A DNA stretch of 64,000 bases from Eutrigla gurnardus. Lineage: Eukaryota; Chordata; Actinopteri; Perciformes; Triglidae. The position numbers and the translations under genes are program-made. The stretch is taken from contig OY741267.1 in the NCBI GenBank assembly GCA_963514095.1, positions 9,083,454 to 9,147,453 on the forward strand, given 5' to 3'. Positions within the stretch are counted from its first letter, which is position 1. The number at the start of each line of letters is the position of its first letter. This document shows, piece by piece, positions 23,048 to 34,130 of the stretch. Under the pieces are notes generated by a model. It ran no database searches. It was given only the letters and a program-made list of their open reading frames with translations, and was not told the origin of the DNA.

Positions 23048-23538
23048 TTGTGGACTCTGACCTGCTTCATCACGTCTTCAGCAACAAGTGTTTTCAGTTC
23101 TGAGTCGTCGTGTCTAAACTGTGACTCCTGTGCTGTAATATGTGTTTCACTTCTGCCTCCTGTGGTCACCATTATGCATCACAAGTGCATCACAGTGCAG
23201 TGGATTTAGTGTTTTAGCAATTGTGAAACACTATAAGCCATTTCTACAGTGGCTTCAAACCTACAAATTCTCAGGACATTCCACAAATGCCGAAAAAATA
23301 CTAGTGCTACAAATACTAAAATCCTACTAAATACTAAAGATCTGTAATGACGTCTTCTAATTTTGAACCAAAATGCAACCATTTCTGCAGTGGGTTCACA
23401 GTTAAAGTCATTAAAGTTCAGAGTTGTAATATGTATGAGCGTAAAACAAACACCCTTACATACTGTACAAATCCACAGTACATTCCTAAACACACACGCA
23501 TGTACACACACAGACACACAGACACATATATGCAAGTC

Positions 23539-23644
<106 letters not shown>

Positions 23645-23967
23645 GACATGACGCATTTCCCCTCCTTTTAAAGCATTACGATCCTTTGTGCCGCAGGCAT
23701 TAGCATGAAAAGTGAATGGGTGTGAGGACTTTCAGAGCTTCTCTCATAACAATAGGAGGTGTTTGGTCCAAACCCTTGCTGGGGGGCTACTGGTGGGGGA
23801 GAAATAGTTCATCAGGTCAACATTTAATGTGCCCCTTACTTTGTTTGATGACCAAATAGCTGCAAAACTATAAGCTAGCATTGGCATGCTAACAGGCTAA
23901 ACACCATTAAACATGGTGACATGTGCAGAGCTGGAAGAAGTAGCTACCCAGATCTTTATATGTAACA

Positions 23968-25612
23968 GAAGGCCTTTTTACACAGACGATTCCGCCGTCA
24001 TGGTGGAAAGGCGAGTCAAAATATGCCGCTAACCGGAGCATTTAAATAGAACTTTATTTGCAGCTGTGTTTAGATAGAACCCCGGCTTTGCGGAACGTTT
24101 CAAGTTTCAAGTTTCAGAAAATGACAAGAGTGAGACTTTAGTACTATGATGCGTTTGGCCGCGGTGGAAAAAAATTGGCCTTTTTTTTTACATCGATTTG
24201 GCCCGATTTAACGACGATTTATACCTTAAGACTGATGTCCTCACCTCCATGCCAGCTGCTCTCCCTGCACTGTGGCCTCCTAATACTAGTCTTAATTAAC
24301 CAGAAATTAGAAATGAAAATTGTAGGTTAACACAGCTTATCAAAAAACAAACTTTATTTAATTAACGTAGGCTGCCTAAGGGTGCGATCCGTAACGTGCC
24401 TCAGCACAATTGCCCCCCACAGGGGGTCCCCCGCCACTCTGCACTCACACTGAAGGATATATATGCATATATTTCTAGTAAACAATCAACCTGCATCAGC
24501 GCATGTGAGCACGAGCGGATCTGTGCAGCAGGCAGCGCGAACGCAGCCGATTTTGGACGGAGACACACAGCCAAATTTTTATTATAAAAGTTGCGGTTCC
24601 GGTTCCGCTCACACCACGAGTCTGAAGAGTGCAACAGCTTATCAAAATACAGTGTCAACTTTCAGAGTTTTCAAAGTAGAATGCGACATCGTGGTGGTTC
24701 AATGAGGCGGGTAAACTTTTGCTCGTCTCACATATTTAAAAGACTCTTCAAGTGAAGTTGCTGCATCATAAACATGTCATTGCGTACAACGGCGGCCTCG
24801 TACAAGCAACTACCGGTGTTTTATCTTCTTTGAATCTACGCTTTGAGCTTGTTAAATCTGCCGGCGGCGTTTCGCCCTGGTAAGATGTCTTCACCGCGTT
24901 GTGTCTTTTCCGCCTGATGCTACGTGTCCGTGTTTAAACGCGAGTGGACGCGCCGTTTGGCAATATTGCACGCTAGTGGGCTGCCACTAGAAGGATGATT
25001 GCACATGCGCACACTTCATGGCTGCACCTGATTGGACGAATGCTTTCACTGCTGTCCTGTCTGCTCCCTGATTTCAAATCCCAACATGGCGGCTCGTTTG
25101 GAAACGTTCTCTTATTTTACGACAATAGTTCACCGAAATGTGATTCTGAAAACATTTTATGTGAGAAATAAGCTATGCAGTTGCTGACTCTGTCTTTATT
25201 TTAGATCGACAACGGTCAGTTTAAAAGATTTTCGCGAGTGTTCCCGAGGCGGCAAGTCGAGCCGGGCGCCTCTGATTAATATAGATTCAACTTCAACTTT
25301 ATGCAAATGAGGAGCTGCCAACTCGACGCACCGTCTCTCAAAATTTGCCGTGACGCTACCAGAAAGCATTGCACGGCTTTTCACATAGACAATGAATGGG
25401 AAGCGTGGAAAAAACGCTGCCTGTGGACACGTACCTTTATGGGCTCGCTCAGTTCACAAAGAACGGCGACTCGTCTCTGATGTGGCTCTGTCACGACCTC
25501 CGTTGTTGTCTCAGAGGCGTAATATTCTCTTGCGCCTTTCTGTCTCGGTTAGCGTTTACACTGGCGATGGGGCGTAAAAAAGGTAGTGTAAAAGGGGCTT
25601 GTACTAATACCA
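23968..25612. mobile_element. Possible DNA transposon with CCTTTTACAC-type ends
   Basis: The left end AGAAGGCCTTTTTACACAGA and the inverted right end ACAAGCCCCTTTTACACTAC share about 15 similar bases. The interior holds words common in fish transposons (GACAATGAATGGGAAGCG) but no transposase. An NATGGCGGCTCG sequence at 25086 opens a 34-codon frame of unknown meaning. No target duplication was established, so this is tentative. Confidence 0.3.
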
Positions 25613-26145
25613 GTGTATTTTGTACAATTTTGTACAAATGTGGAATGGCTCCGGTATGATTTGACTTTGATCGTAAATCAGTCCCGCTTGGTCGGCCTCA
25701 AAAGTAGATTATCCTTAAACTCCTGCTTCAAATCATATTGAGGGATTAACTTTCTGTTTCAACTTTATATAAACGGATGCTACGTAATATCCTTCCTTTT
25801 CATCACCACCAACCTGGCGAACGGCTGTCCCCGAAGTCACTCATGGAAAGGAAATAGGCTATAGTTTATTTCAACTTTAAACCTATTGTGATAATCATCA
25901 ACATCATCAGTATTACTTTAAATTCAAACTGTGCTGAGAGTTGCTCTGGAGGTGGACAAGTTAGCTACCTAACTAGCAGCTCCCCGTCTGCTCTCCTCTT
26001 GAAGCAGTCCACCAGCGGCATAGGGGTGATATGGTCCTGTTGGTTGACAGTAATGCTTTCATGAGTGACCCCAACTCACACAACCTTGTCATTGAACCTG
26101 ACCACGACTGGAACTGCAGAAGTGATGACTAATAAAATGATACCA
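25613..26145. other. No gene recognised
   Basis: No supported gene, RNA or repeat. Confidence 0.4.
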
Positions 26146-27030
26146 TGGGCCTATACTACGAAGCGAGTTCAACATACCCAGGGCATCTTTCAGTTATCTA
26201 ACTGTAACAAAGGCAATCGGAGATAAGCGGTCACACAAAGCTCGTTATCCACTCAGTAAGTCAACCAGGGTTTCCCTTTCCAGCTATGAGCGCATGCAAA
26301 TGAAAGAGGCAGCGTTTGCAGCATTTGACCAATCACAAACATGGATCCGTCTACGGGCAGCGGAGCGGCATATTTCACGTACGATGAGCGAACCATAATC
26401 AATAAAGTTGTATTAATATGTCTAATAGTTGTATAATATGACTCCCCATAAGGGTACTACTACATCTGATTGATTAAATCATTGTGTCAAGTGCACTAAT
26501 AGCTCAGTGGTAGAGTTACTGCCCCATGTACCGAGGCTCCCTGCAGAGGCCTGGGAAAAAATAACTTTAAACAAATGAATGTGAAGTCTAAACACCATTA
26601 AACATGGTGACATGACAAATGAATGTGTTGCTTAGATGTATTCTTATGGAATGGTGTATGAAAATACCAGCCTCGACGGTGTAAAACAGATTTGGGAGCA
26701 AATAAAATACATATAAAAACATAATTCAAAGTGGTCAGTAGGCTGTACGCTGACACAGATAAGTTAGGACCTCTGATGAGAATCTGTATCTTTCATATAA
26801 ACAGAGACAGAAAAAGGGTTTTTACCGGTCTCTGTACACTCTAGTTCTCCTAAGAGACCCTCTCACGATCCACCGCTGCTCCAGAGCAGGTTAGGTCTGC
26901 GGCGTAAGTTACCATGGCGATCTACCCCGGTAAGAAGTGAACCAGCGTCATAGGACGGAAAACCCAGAATTAACGCTTAAGTTACCCCGCTAAGCCCAAA
27001 TCCTGCTTCCTAGTACAGGCTTCAGACCAA
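26146..27030. mobile_element. PIF/Harbinger-like non-autonomous element
   Basis: The left end GGGCCTATACTACGAAGCGA and the inverted right end GAAGCCTGTACTAGGAAGCA are imperfect inverted repeats of the GGGCCTGTACTACGAAG type known from fish Harbinger elements. The right side also carries GGGTAACTTAAGC inverted. No transposase frame exists. A three-base target duplication could not be confirmed. A tRNA-like A box near 26500 lies within it. Confidence 0.6.
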
Positions 27031-27573
27031 CTCTCCCGCTCTCTATGGTCAGCACACGTTGCTTCTTCTCGCCATTAGAAACATGCAATCAATGATGTTT
27101 TAGAAATGAATTATTACTTATATATTTAAATTAACCTTTAGGTAATATTCAACTATTTTAAATGACCCGCCTGCAAAACCCGGATATCATTATAAATATC
27201 TTAGTTTGACTGATAACTGAGGGTTCCTGCAGAAACCCACAAGACCTACAACATACGTCATCATACCAACAGGCCTGGAGCCTACAGAGAGCTCCCTGGT
27301 GAGCTGATATCAGCATTGTGTAAACCTGTGTGGCGTACAATTAGTATATAATAAAAGGTTTGGGAACATAACAACAGCTTTCAGATACTATTTAAATGTC
27401 ATTATTATATTAGTACTAGCATGTGTGTTTACAGCACTACTAATTCTAGTATCAGTACCACTGCAAACATCAGTACCATAAATATTTAAACTTGATCTCA
27501 GTGGAGGTCACCGGGTTAAACTGAGGCTCTGACCTCTTTATGATACAGCTGAACTGAGCATGCTCAGTTAGGT

Positions 27574-27575
27574 TG

Positions 27576-27608
<33 letters not shown>

Positions 27609-27628
27609 CACACACAAACACACTCACA
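27574..27628. repeat. (CA)n microsatellite
   Basis: CA dinucleotides with CG and AA interruptions. A second run lies 90 bases downstream. Confidence 0.9.
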
Positions 27629-27717
27629 CACTGTCAGGCAGATGTCCCTGGCTGCAGCTCGCAGCCCATTAGCTGTGTTTAATTATTGATCTCTATAGAG
27701 TCCAACAGCAGACAGAT

Positions 27718-27718
<1 letters not shown>

Positions 27719-27758
<40 letters not shown>
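27719..27758. repeat. (CA)n microsatellite
   Basis: About 20 uninterrupted CA units. Confidence 0.95.
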
Positions 27759-27760
<2 letters not shown>

Positions 27761-28715
27761 GATGTCATCAGTCAGTGTGTAGTGCACGTCTCTCTCTCTG
27801 ATAATTTCATTAAGAAGATGATACATGGTTCATATTGTTCAGACTGCTGAGGTAGATACATTTCAACCTGATGTTTGTGACAAAATATAATAAATACTAA
27901 ATATATTTTAGAAGTATATAACTAATACCAATCTATTTATATAAACTAATACGTTGTAGTTACGTAACAAGACTGTATGTACCTTTTATTGTTTATGTTG
28001 TTGTTTATAGATTATAAAGATACCTTGAATGTAGTTACATATAAAAACATCAGAATTTACCAATACTGATCAGTTAACATGATATCAATTATGTAAAAAA
28101 CATTTATCAGCATCAGAAGAAGTTGTTGAAACAGACCTGTCTATAAATGTGAAAGTGAAAGCAATATCCAATCATATGCCTTGAATTTTCAAATGACAGT
28201 TTTTTCTGATTGCTAAACGACAGCGGCCTGAAGTCACATGTGCAAAACGCTAACACAGCCTGCACAGCAGCAGTTCATGTGGATCAAACTCGACTCCATT
28301 TTCATTGTTGGAACACAGTTTTCAAAACTCTCCACACTTCTCTCCTGACTTTAACCACAACCTGCACAACACTGGATTTACAGCACTATGTTCAAATGTT
28401 AACACACCGCTGTCTAAACTGTAAACCTCACATTCAACACAGGATGATTTCAGCCTGCTGACTTTCAAACACTGATGGTTGTACCTTCAGCTGAAAACCT
28501 CAGCAGGTGTCTGGTTTCAGACTTGGTAGTGATCATATAGGGAAAGAGAAGAAATACCTTTTTAGTAAAGGAATGTATGTTATAGAATAAACATTTTCAT
28601 GTGAAAGAATTTCAGTCTTTTCTTTAATGAAAATATAGATTTGTCTGGAGTCACGCAAATTATTCAAACTGTGTGTGTGTGTGAAAAGTGTCTAACTTGT
28701 GTGTGTGTCTGATGT

Positions 28716-29939
28716 TACAGTTTTTCTCGATTGCTAAGACACATTTCTCGAAAGCTGCTCTCCTTTTCTCTAAACTGTGAACACAAAACCCAATTTTCAA
28801 GCTACATTCACAAAACCTCAAACTCTGCTTGCAAAACCAAACTTTCAACTCAAAACAGTTTAATCTGTGCCCAAAACAGAACTCTCACTTCAAAACAGTT
28901 CAATCGGTGCTCAAAACTGAACTATGTTGTCAAATCGTGCCCCGAGTCAATCAAAATTAAAAACACTACAGAGCCGTCACTAAACACTACGTAGAAAAAT
29001 AGAAAACACAATGCTCAGGACATGAAGCTGTAGAAATAAATGTTCATTGTTCACTGTAGGCTAAATGCATGTTGCAAAACAAAAAACCTGTTTATTTAGC
29101 ACTTGTACATAGTAAAAAATAAAAGTACCAAAAACAGAAATCCTGTGCATTTAGCACTTGTATACAGTAAAGCCTACGTAAACATAAAGTACAAAAATAT
29201 ACATGAATACTCGGCCTAGAAACAGTTAGACTAACCCTCCATTACAATACTACAGTACATTGGCACAGTGAGGTACTGAAACATATATTTACTGACAGTA
29301 TACTGTGGTACAGTATATAGTATAGTCATACAGTAATTGCTGTCAACATTTACATACTATAATGTCAAAAAAGGTAATTACCTGTTCTCTTCTCTAAATC
29401 TTGGGATTATGGTGGACACAGTGAATCTACTGATGTTTGGTTGAAAACTTTGTCCGGCCTCCCTCATGCTCATACCATGGACAAGAACATGGTCAATCAC
29501 AGTAGCTCTGATTTCATCAGATATTACTGTTCTTTGTCTTCGCTGACCACCTCGACCTCCTCGACCTCCTCGACCACCTCGACCACCTCTCACACGAACT
29601 CCTCCTCTCAGATTTCTATCCATTGTAGTCCCTCACAAACCAGTGCTCTCTGAATATATGCTCCCTCACATCGTTAGCCACAAGTGTGATCAATTTTGAG
29701 TTGTTGTGTTCAACCAGTGACACCTGTGCTTTACTTGTGTTTGACTTTTGCCACCTGTGCTCACCATTATGCAACACAGGTGCATCACAATGAAAATGTG
29801 TTGGCAAGTTGTGTCTAAACAGGTGAAAAGTGCTTATGGTTTTGCCAAAAGAGTGACTGATTCAATCAGTGGGTTCAGGCAATGGAGCATTTGGTTCAGA
29901 CAATAGGGTTTAGTGTTTTAGCAATTGAGAAAAACTGTA
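28716..29939. mobile_element. Inner mariner/IS630-like element nested in the outer one
   Basis: The element 28718-29937 starts CAGTTTTTCTCGATTGCTAA and ends TTTTAGCAATTGAGAAAAACTG. TA flanks both sides (28716-28717 and 29938-29939). The inverted repeats belong to the same family as those of the host element. It encodes the transposase fragment at 29378-29623 on the minus strand. Confidence 0.85.
29378..29623 (-). pseudogene. Transposase N-terminal fragment, mariner/IS630-like
   Basis: The 81-codon frame begins MDRNLRGGVRVRGGRG, has a GGRGGRGG run, and continues VISDEIRATVIDHVLVHGMS, MREAGQ and FTVSTIIPRFREENR. This is the N-terminal helix-turn-helix part of IS630/mariner-type transposases: an MREAG helix, then a TV..II.TFR-like recognition helix ending REENR. 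The catalytic domain is missing downstream, so the element cannot supply its own transposase. Confidence 0.75.
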
Positions 29940-30026
29940 GTGTTTTTCCTCTCAGTGTGTTCTGAGTGACTGTGTGTCGTCATGAGGATTGTTCACAGTG
30001 TTCACTGTACTGAGCCTGTTTTGCAG

Positions 30027-30198
30027 GTGATGTGAACTGTTTAGCTCAGGTGAGTGTTGGTGATGTTAACTGTTTAGCTCAGGTGAGTGTTGGTGATGTG
30101 AACTGTTTAGCTCAGGTGAGTGTTGGTGATGTTAACTGTTTAGCTCAGGTGAGTGTTGGTGATGTTAACTGTTTAGCTCAGGTGAGTGTTGGTGATGC
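30027..30198. repeat. 33-bp tandem repeat, five copies
   Basis: The unit GTGATGTGAACTGTTTAGCT plus CAGGTGAGTGTTG repeats five times with only a G/T change. Because 33 is a multiple of three it makes an in-frame VNCLAQVSVGD repeat, which I regard as an artefact. It lies near the right end of the outer mariner-like element. Confidence 0.9.
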
Positions 30199-30362
30199 AG
30201 ATGTGTTAGAGTTTTACACATGTGGCTCCAGTTGTGCCTGCTGTCGTTAAGCAATCAGAAAAAACTGTAATCTGGATTTATACAATTTTTATATGTTACA
30301 TTTTAATGCATGTATGTCATTTTTAAATAAACCCCTCAAATTCTAGTGATAATATTTAATAA

Positions 30363-30870
30363 CCCTAGAACACTAACCTCGGGCAATTTTCACCCACGCG
30401 ATTGGCCCACGCGACTTCATGATGCTCCCTGACGTCATCGAAGGTAGGCGTGTTTCCCTGCTCCCATCCCTGTTTTTTTCTACAGGCGCGTGTTTGGGTG
30501 ATTTTCACCCGACGTTAGTGATAGAGGATAAAATATTTGTCATGATACCTTTTTTTCATTTTATGATACATTTTATAGGGGGGAATAAAAGAAGAGTACT
30601 TCAATTTGCCATGTATCGTTGTACTTACAATAATTAGCAAATCTCTTGTCTTTTATAGCGCCAAACAAATTTATGGATGAATGAATTTCCCCTGAGTAAT
30701 TATGACACATAATGTAATCCTTGCATCTGGTCAAAAGTGATTACTGATGCATTACAGAGGATTGTGTCTGAAAACAAAATATTCCAACTTCATGGGAAAC
30801 AGTGTAAATCGGGTAAAATATACCTGATGTTAGTGATGGTGTTACTAACTGTTACGTTAGTGTTCTAGGG
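30363..30870. mobile_element. piggyBac-like MITE with perfect 15-bp inverted ends
   Basis: CCCTAGAACACTAAC at 30363-30377 is exactly inverted at 30856-30870 (GTTAGTGTTCTAGGG). CCCTAGAA-type termini are typical of piggyBac elements, which target TTAA. The flanks here are ATAA and TTTA, each one change from TTAA. The 508-bp element has no transposase. Confidence 0.7.
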
Positions 30871-30934
30871 TTTATATTTATATATTGAAGTAGCGTGTTT
30901 AGCTATGACCGCACCGGTAGTGGAAAATAACTAA

Positions 30935-31190
30935 TAACATCTAATCAACTACTGTGCAAAATGTTGAGATACTTGTACTTTGTACTTGAGTATTTTATGC
31001 TTTCTACTGCACTACATCGCAAAAGGAAATATTGTACTTGTAACTCCACTACATTTAATTCACAGCTTTACTTACTTATCAAGATTTTACATGAAAAATG
31101 TGATCTGCTTAAAAAATACAAAACATTGTTAAAGCTTATTGCAGTTTCCAACCTGTTTGAACTCTTGCAAAGTTCCACCAAAGAGGCTTT
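30935..31190 (+). repeat. AAGTACTTGTACTTTACTTGAG-type dispersed repeat
   Basis: The order GATACTTGTACTTTGTACTTG, TTTCTACTGCACTACAT, GGAAATATTGTACTTGTAAC and CCACTACATTTAATTCACAG is that of a widespread fish repeat also seen at 1766. The 80-codon frame across it is not a gene. Confidence 0.65.
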
Positions 31191-31654
31191 TTGTTTTAAA
31201 TAGTTTTATTTGATTAACTGTTTGAGGCTAAAAGGATCAAAATTATCTGATATTTCACAAAACCTTTGTCAAAAAAGTCCAAAAACTGAAAACAGATTAG
31301 TGTCAGAACTGAGTTTCTTCTTTGTCTCCCTCTCATTGATCATTTCACAGCCTCCCAGATTTGGTTTCCCTTTGGAGGGTCCCAACCCCAAGGTTGGGGA
31401 CCAATGTCTAACTGAGACCGATTCACACCTAAAAGTCTGATTCCGGAATTGAACCAATGCAAAATGATACATTGTTCCAAAAATGGTCAAGAATTGTAAA
31501 CAAGTCATGTGGTGAAAATGCTGTGAGATTATTGGTCATACAGTTGGCTCGATGCGTATGATGCTATGTGCTTTCATACGAAGTGAAAAAGAGTGTGTTG
31601 GTAAATATTTAGTGGCTGCAGCTGGCAAATTAGATAGCTGGTTTGCTCATTTCA

Positions 31655-32273
31655 CCATGCTTTCATGCTACACTGGCGTATCATAAAGAAAATGACTCTG
31701 CTCTAACCTGGTTCACATCATACCTGACAAATCGCACCTTTCAGGTCACATGGAATGGCTCTATGTCCAAATCCTGTTCTCTGGACATGGGTGTCCCTCA
31801 AGGCTCAGTACTAGGACTGCTTCTGTTCTCATTATACACCAGCTCACTAGGCTCTGTAATCACATCACATGGATTCTCCTACCATTGTTACGCAGATGAC
31901 ACCCAGCTATTCCTCTTTTTTCCCCCAACCTCTGACACTCACATTGCAACTTGTATCTCGGACTGTCTGGCTGACATCTCTGTCTGGACAACTACACATC
32001 GCCTCAAGCTTAACCTGCATAAAACCAAACTCCTCTTCGCATGGACCTGTCGGTCACTGTTGAGGGCATCACAGTATTGCCGTCGTCAACTGCGAGGAAC
32101 CTGGGTGTAATCCTCGATGACCAACTTTCCTGCACCCCCAACATCACTGCTCTGGCCCGATCCTACAGGTTTGCCCTCTGCAATGTCCGCAGGGTTCTGA
32201 CTTTCCTTACAAAGGATGCAACGCAACTCCTGGTCCAAGCACTGGTCATCTCCCGCCTTGACTACTGCAACAG
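31655..32273 (+). pseudogene. L2/CR1-like LINE fragment, reverse transcriptase region
   Basis: The frame at 31643-32110 contains GVPQGSVLG and YADDTQLF, the RT fingers/palm motif and catalytic YADD of LINE reverse transcriptases, followed by LKLNLHKTKLLF. A shift then moves the rest to the frame at 32041-32273 (ARNLGVILDDQLS ... ISRLDYCN), typical of L2/CR1-clade C-termini. Relative to the parallel copy at 32453, 18 bases encoding IPGKDL are deleted at about 32040. The element stops abruptly at the SINE-derived repeat at 32274. Confidence 0.8.
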
Positions 32274-32452
32274 TGATAGACTGGTTACCTGTCTGTCTCT
32301 ACATGTCAGCCCTGTGATAGACTGGTTACCTGTCTGTCTCTACATGTCAGCCCTGTGATAGACTTGCGTCCAGGAGCAGGATAAGCGGATGACAATGGAT
32401 GAATCGACTTTACAATAAAATAATTTGTTTTAAAACAATTGTTTTATGTTAT
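32274..32452 (+). repeat. SINE-derived 41-bp repeat with tail, inside a LINE
   Basis: Two to three units (GTGATAGACTGGTTACC, TGTCTGTCTCTACATGTCAG) lead into GCGTCCAGGAGCAGGATAAG, CGGATGACAATGGATGAATC, an A/T stretch and TTGTTTTATGTTA. The array end and following sequence at about 34660-34838 are nearly identical, so the two sites share a common origin. Confidence 0.85.
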
Positions 32453-32750
32453 CCACTCACATTGCAACTCGCATCTCTGAATGTCTGGCTGACATCTCTG
32501 TCTGGTCACCTGCACATCACCTCAAGCTTAACCTGAATAAAACCGAACTCCTCTTCATCCCAGGGAAAGACCTTGCATGGACCTGTCGGTCACTGTCGAG
32601 GGCATCACAGTATTGCCGTCGTCAACTGCGAGGAACCTGGGTGTAATCCTCGAAGACCAACTATCCTGCACCCCCAACATCACTGCTGTGGCCCGATCCT
32701 ACAGGTTTGCCCTCTACAATATCCGCAGGATTCTGACTTTTTGGGATTTT
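32453..32750 (+). pseudogene. Second L2/CR1-like LINE fragment, parallel copy
   Basis: The segment repeats the LINE part CTGACATCTCTGTCTGG to CAATATCCGCAGGATTCTGA seen at about 31937-32205, retaining the 18 bases lost from the first copy. It encodes CLADISVWS, LNLNKTELLFIPGKD and, after a shift, ARNLGVILEDQLS. It ends at about 32745 in AT-rich sequence. Confidence 0.75.
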
Positions 32751-33079
32751 TTAATATAAAAAAACAAACAAAAGTGTTATCTTTATTATTTCACATAATA
32801 GTTAGCATTCATATTAATATTGTTTTTGCAATTCTATTAAACAAAACCTGGTTATACATATTGATTTATATATTTATATCTATAAAAATGATTTCCGATA
32901 CATAATTACTGTGTCATTAAACAATGAATGGTAAGAAAAAACATGTGAAAACAATATTTTCATGAATCACCTTGGTGCTTAAAATATCACATTTTACATG
33001 TTTTAACTGACATACATATTACATAGACATAGATTGGTTAAATGTGAGTTTATGTTCAGTGTGTGAATTGACATTATTT
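32751..33079. other. AT-rich sequence, nothing recognised
   Basis: No gene or delimited repeat is seen. Confidence 0.4.
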
Positions 33080-33251
33080 TCTCATCAGAATCTGTAGTCT
33101 GCCAGAGTCCATCAGAGTCCACAATAGTCCACAAGAGTCTGTAAAATCTACCAGACTATCAGAGTCTGTAGAACCCGCCAGACTCCATCAGAGTCTATAG
33201 AGTCCATCAGAACCCGTCAGAGTACATCAGAATCTGTAGTCTGGCTCATCC
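33080..33251. repeat. CATCAGAGTCTGTAGAGTC minisatellite, left part
   Basis: Degenerate 10- to 20-base units of CCATCAGAGTC and GTCTGTAGAGTC type. The same units resume after the insertion at 33252-33648. Confidence 0.75.
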
Positions 33252-33648
33252 AGACTCTGCTCTCTGTCGATTGGACCACCTTCTGACTTTGGTACATGCT
33301 ATAAGATGAGACTGTTGTTCACTCATGATGAACGAATATGGACACATGTGCAGACACACACGTAATCTGTATGCACTGGACTTCAGCTCTCTGTACCACC
33401 TACTGCTGTAACATGTTATGTCAAATGTCACAAGTAAAAGAAAATGTTATGTCAAATGAAAAATGCAAAAGATAAGATAATATTATGATGAAGATTTTAT
33501 CCTGTGGGTAATGGGGGCGGGACTAGATAAGCCTTGGCTTCTCCCGCTTTCCCTTTCGGCCATGTGTGTTGTATTATTGAACAAAGATGTGTGATGATGA
33601 CGATTTAATTGACATGCCCGAAATAAATAAATAAATAAATAAATAAAT
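33252..33648 (+). mobile_element. LINE 3' end with (AAAT)n tail inserted in a minisatellite
   Basis: The interval ends GACATGCCCGAAATAAATAAAT with seven or so AAAT units and carries GGGGCGGGACTAGATAAGCC before it, features of fish LINE 3' ends. Minisatellite units lie directly on both sides. The LINE family was not determined. Confidence 0.55.
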
Positions 33649-33925
33649 CCATCAGAGTAAATTGAAGTCTGTAGAGTCCATCAGAGTCCGTCAGAGTCTG
33701 CACAGTCAGCCAGAGTCTAGAGAGTCTGTAGAGTCCCTCAGGGTCCATCAGAGCCATCGCAGTCCAGCGTCCAGAGTCAGTCAAAGAGTTTGTCAGAGTC
33801 TATCATAGTCCATCAGAGTCTGTCAAAATCCATCCTGGAGTCTGTAGGTTCCATCAGAGTCAGAGTTTGGAGAGTGTATCAGAGCACATCAGAGACTGTC
33901 TGCTAAAGTCTGCAAAAGTCTGCAA
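33649..33925. repeat. CATCAGAGTCTGTAGAGTC minisatellite, right part
   Basis: CCATCAGAGTCCGTCAGAGTC, GTCTGTAGAGTCCCTCAGG and similar units continue the array from the left. Confidence 0.75.
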
Positions 33926-34130
33926 AAGCTGGAAGCCCCAGTGTGAGAGATGCAGTTTGTGTTTCAGTCATGTTTAGGTCTCTGCCTCCATCTGCTGGCA
34001 GCAGACATGAAGATCACATTTCTCTGGTCCACTTGATTTGTATTATTATTTCAGTTTTCTATCGTGTGCAACATTCTCAAAAAGGTTTACGTGTTTATCT
34101 GTACTGTACTCTTAACAGCAGTAACACATA

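Larger units (their letters stand above)
22278..23235. mobile_element. mariner/IS630-like element with eroded transposase
   Basis: The ends match as inverted repeats: CAGTTTTTTTCACAATTGCT at 22280 and AGCAATTGTGAAACACTA ending at 23233, between TA dinucleotides. The same ends define the elements at 28197 and 28718. A minus-strand transposase remnant lies inside at 22775-23047. TA targets and these termini fit a Tc1/mariner superfamily element. Confidence 0.75.
28197..30267. mobile_element. Outer mariner-like element carrying a nested relative
   Basis: The left terminus CAGTTTTTTCTGATTGCTAA and the right terminus TTAAGCAATCAGAAAAAACTG are near-perfect inverted repeats; similarity runs about 70 bases inwards (GACAGC, CACATGTG, AAAC, CTAACACA on both sides). 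The right end is followed by TA; the left has GA, probably a mutated TA. It contains no transposase of its own and is interrupted by the related element at 28718-29937. Without that insert it is about 850 bp. Confidence 0.8.

Noticed and set aside
25086..25190. Start of a housekeeping gene at ACATGGCGGCTCG
   Set aside because: The frame stops after 34 codons without a good donor site, and it lies inside a suspected transposon.
26493..26560. tRNA gene (TAGCTCAGTGGTAGAG A-box match)
   Set aside because: There is no B box and no acceptor-stem pairing; it lies inside a Harbinger-like element.
30032..30250. 72-codon VNCLAQVSVGD repeat frame
   Set aside because: It is the 33-bp tandem repeat inside a transposon terminus; no splice or start context.
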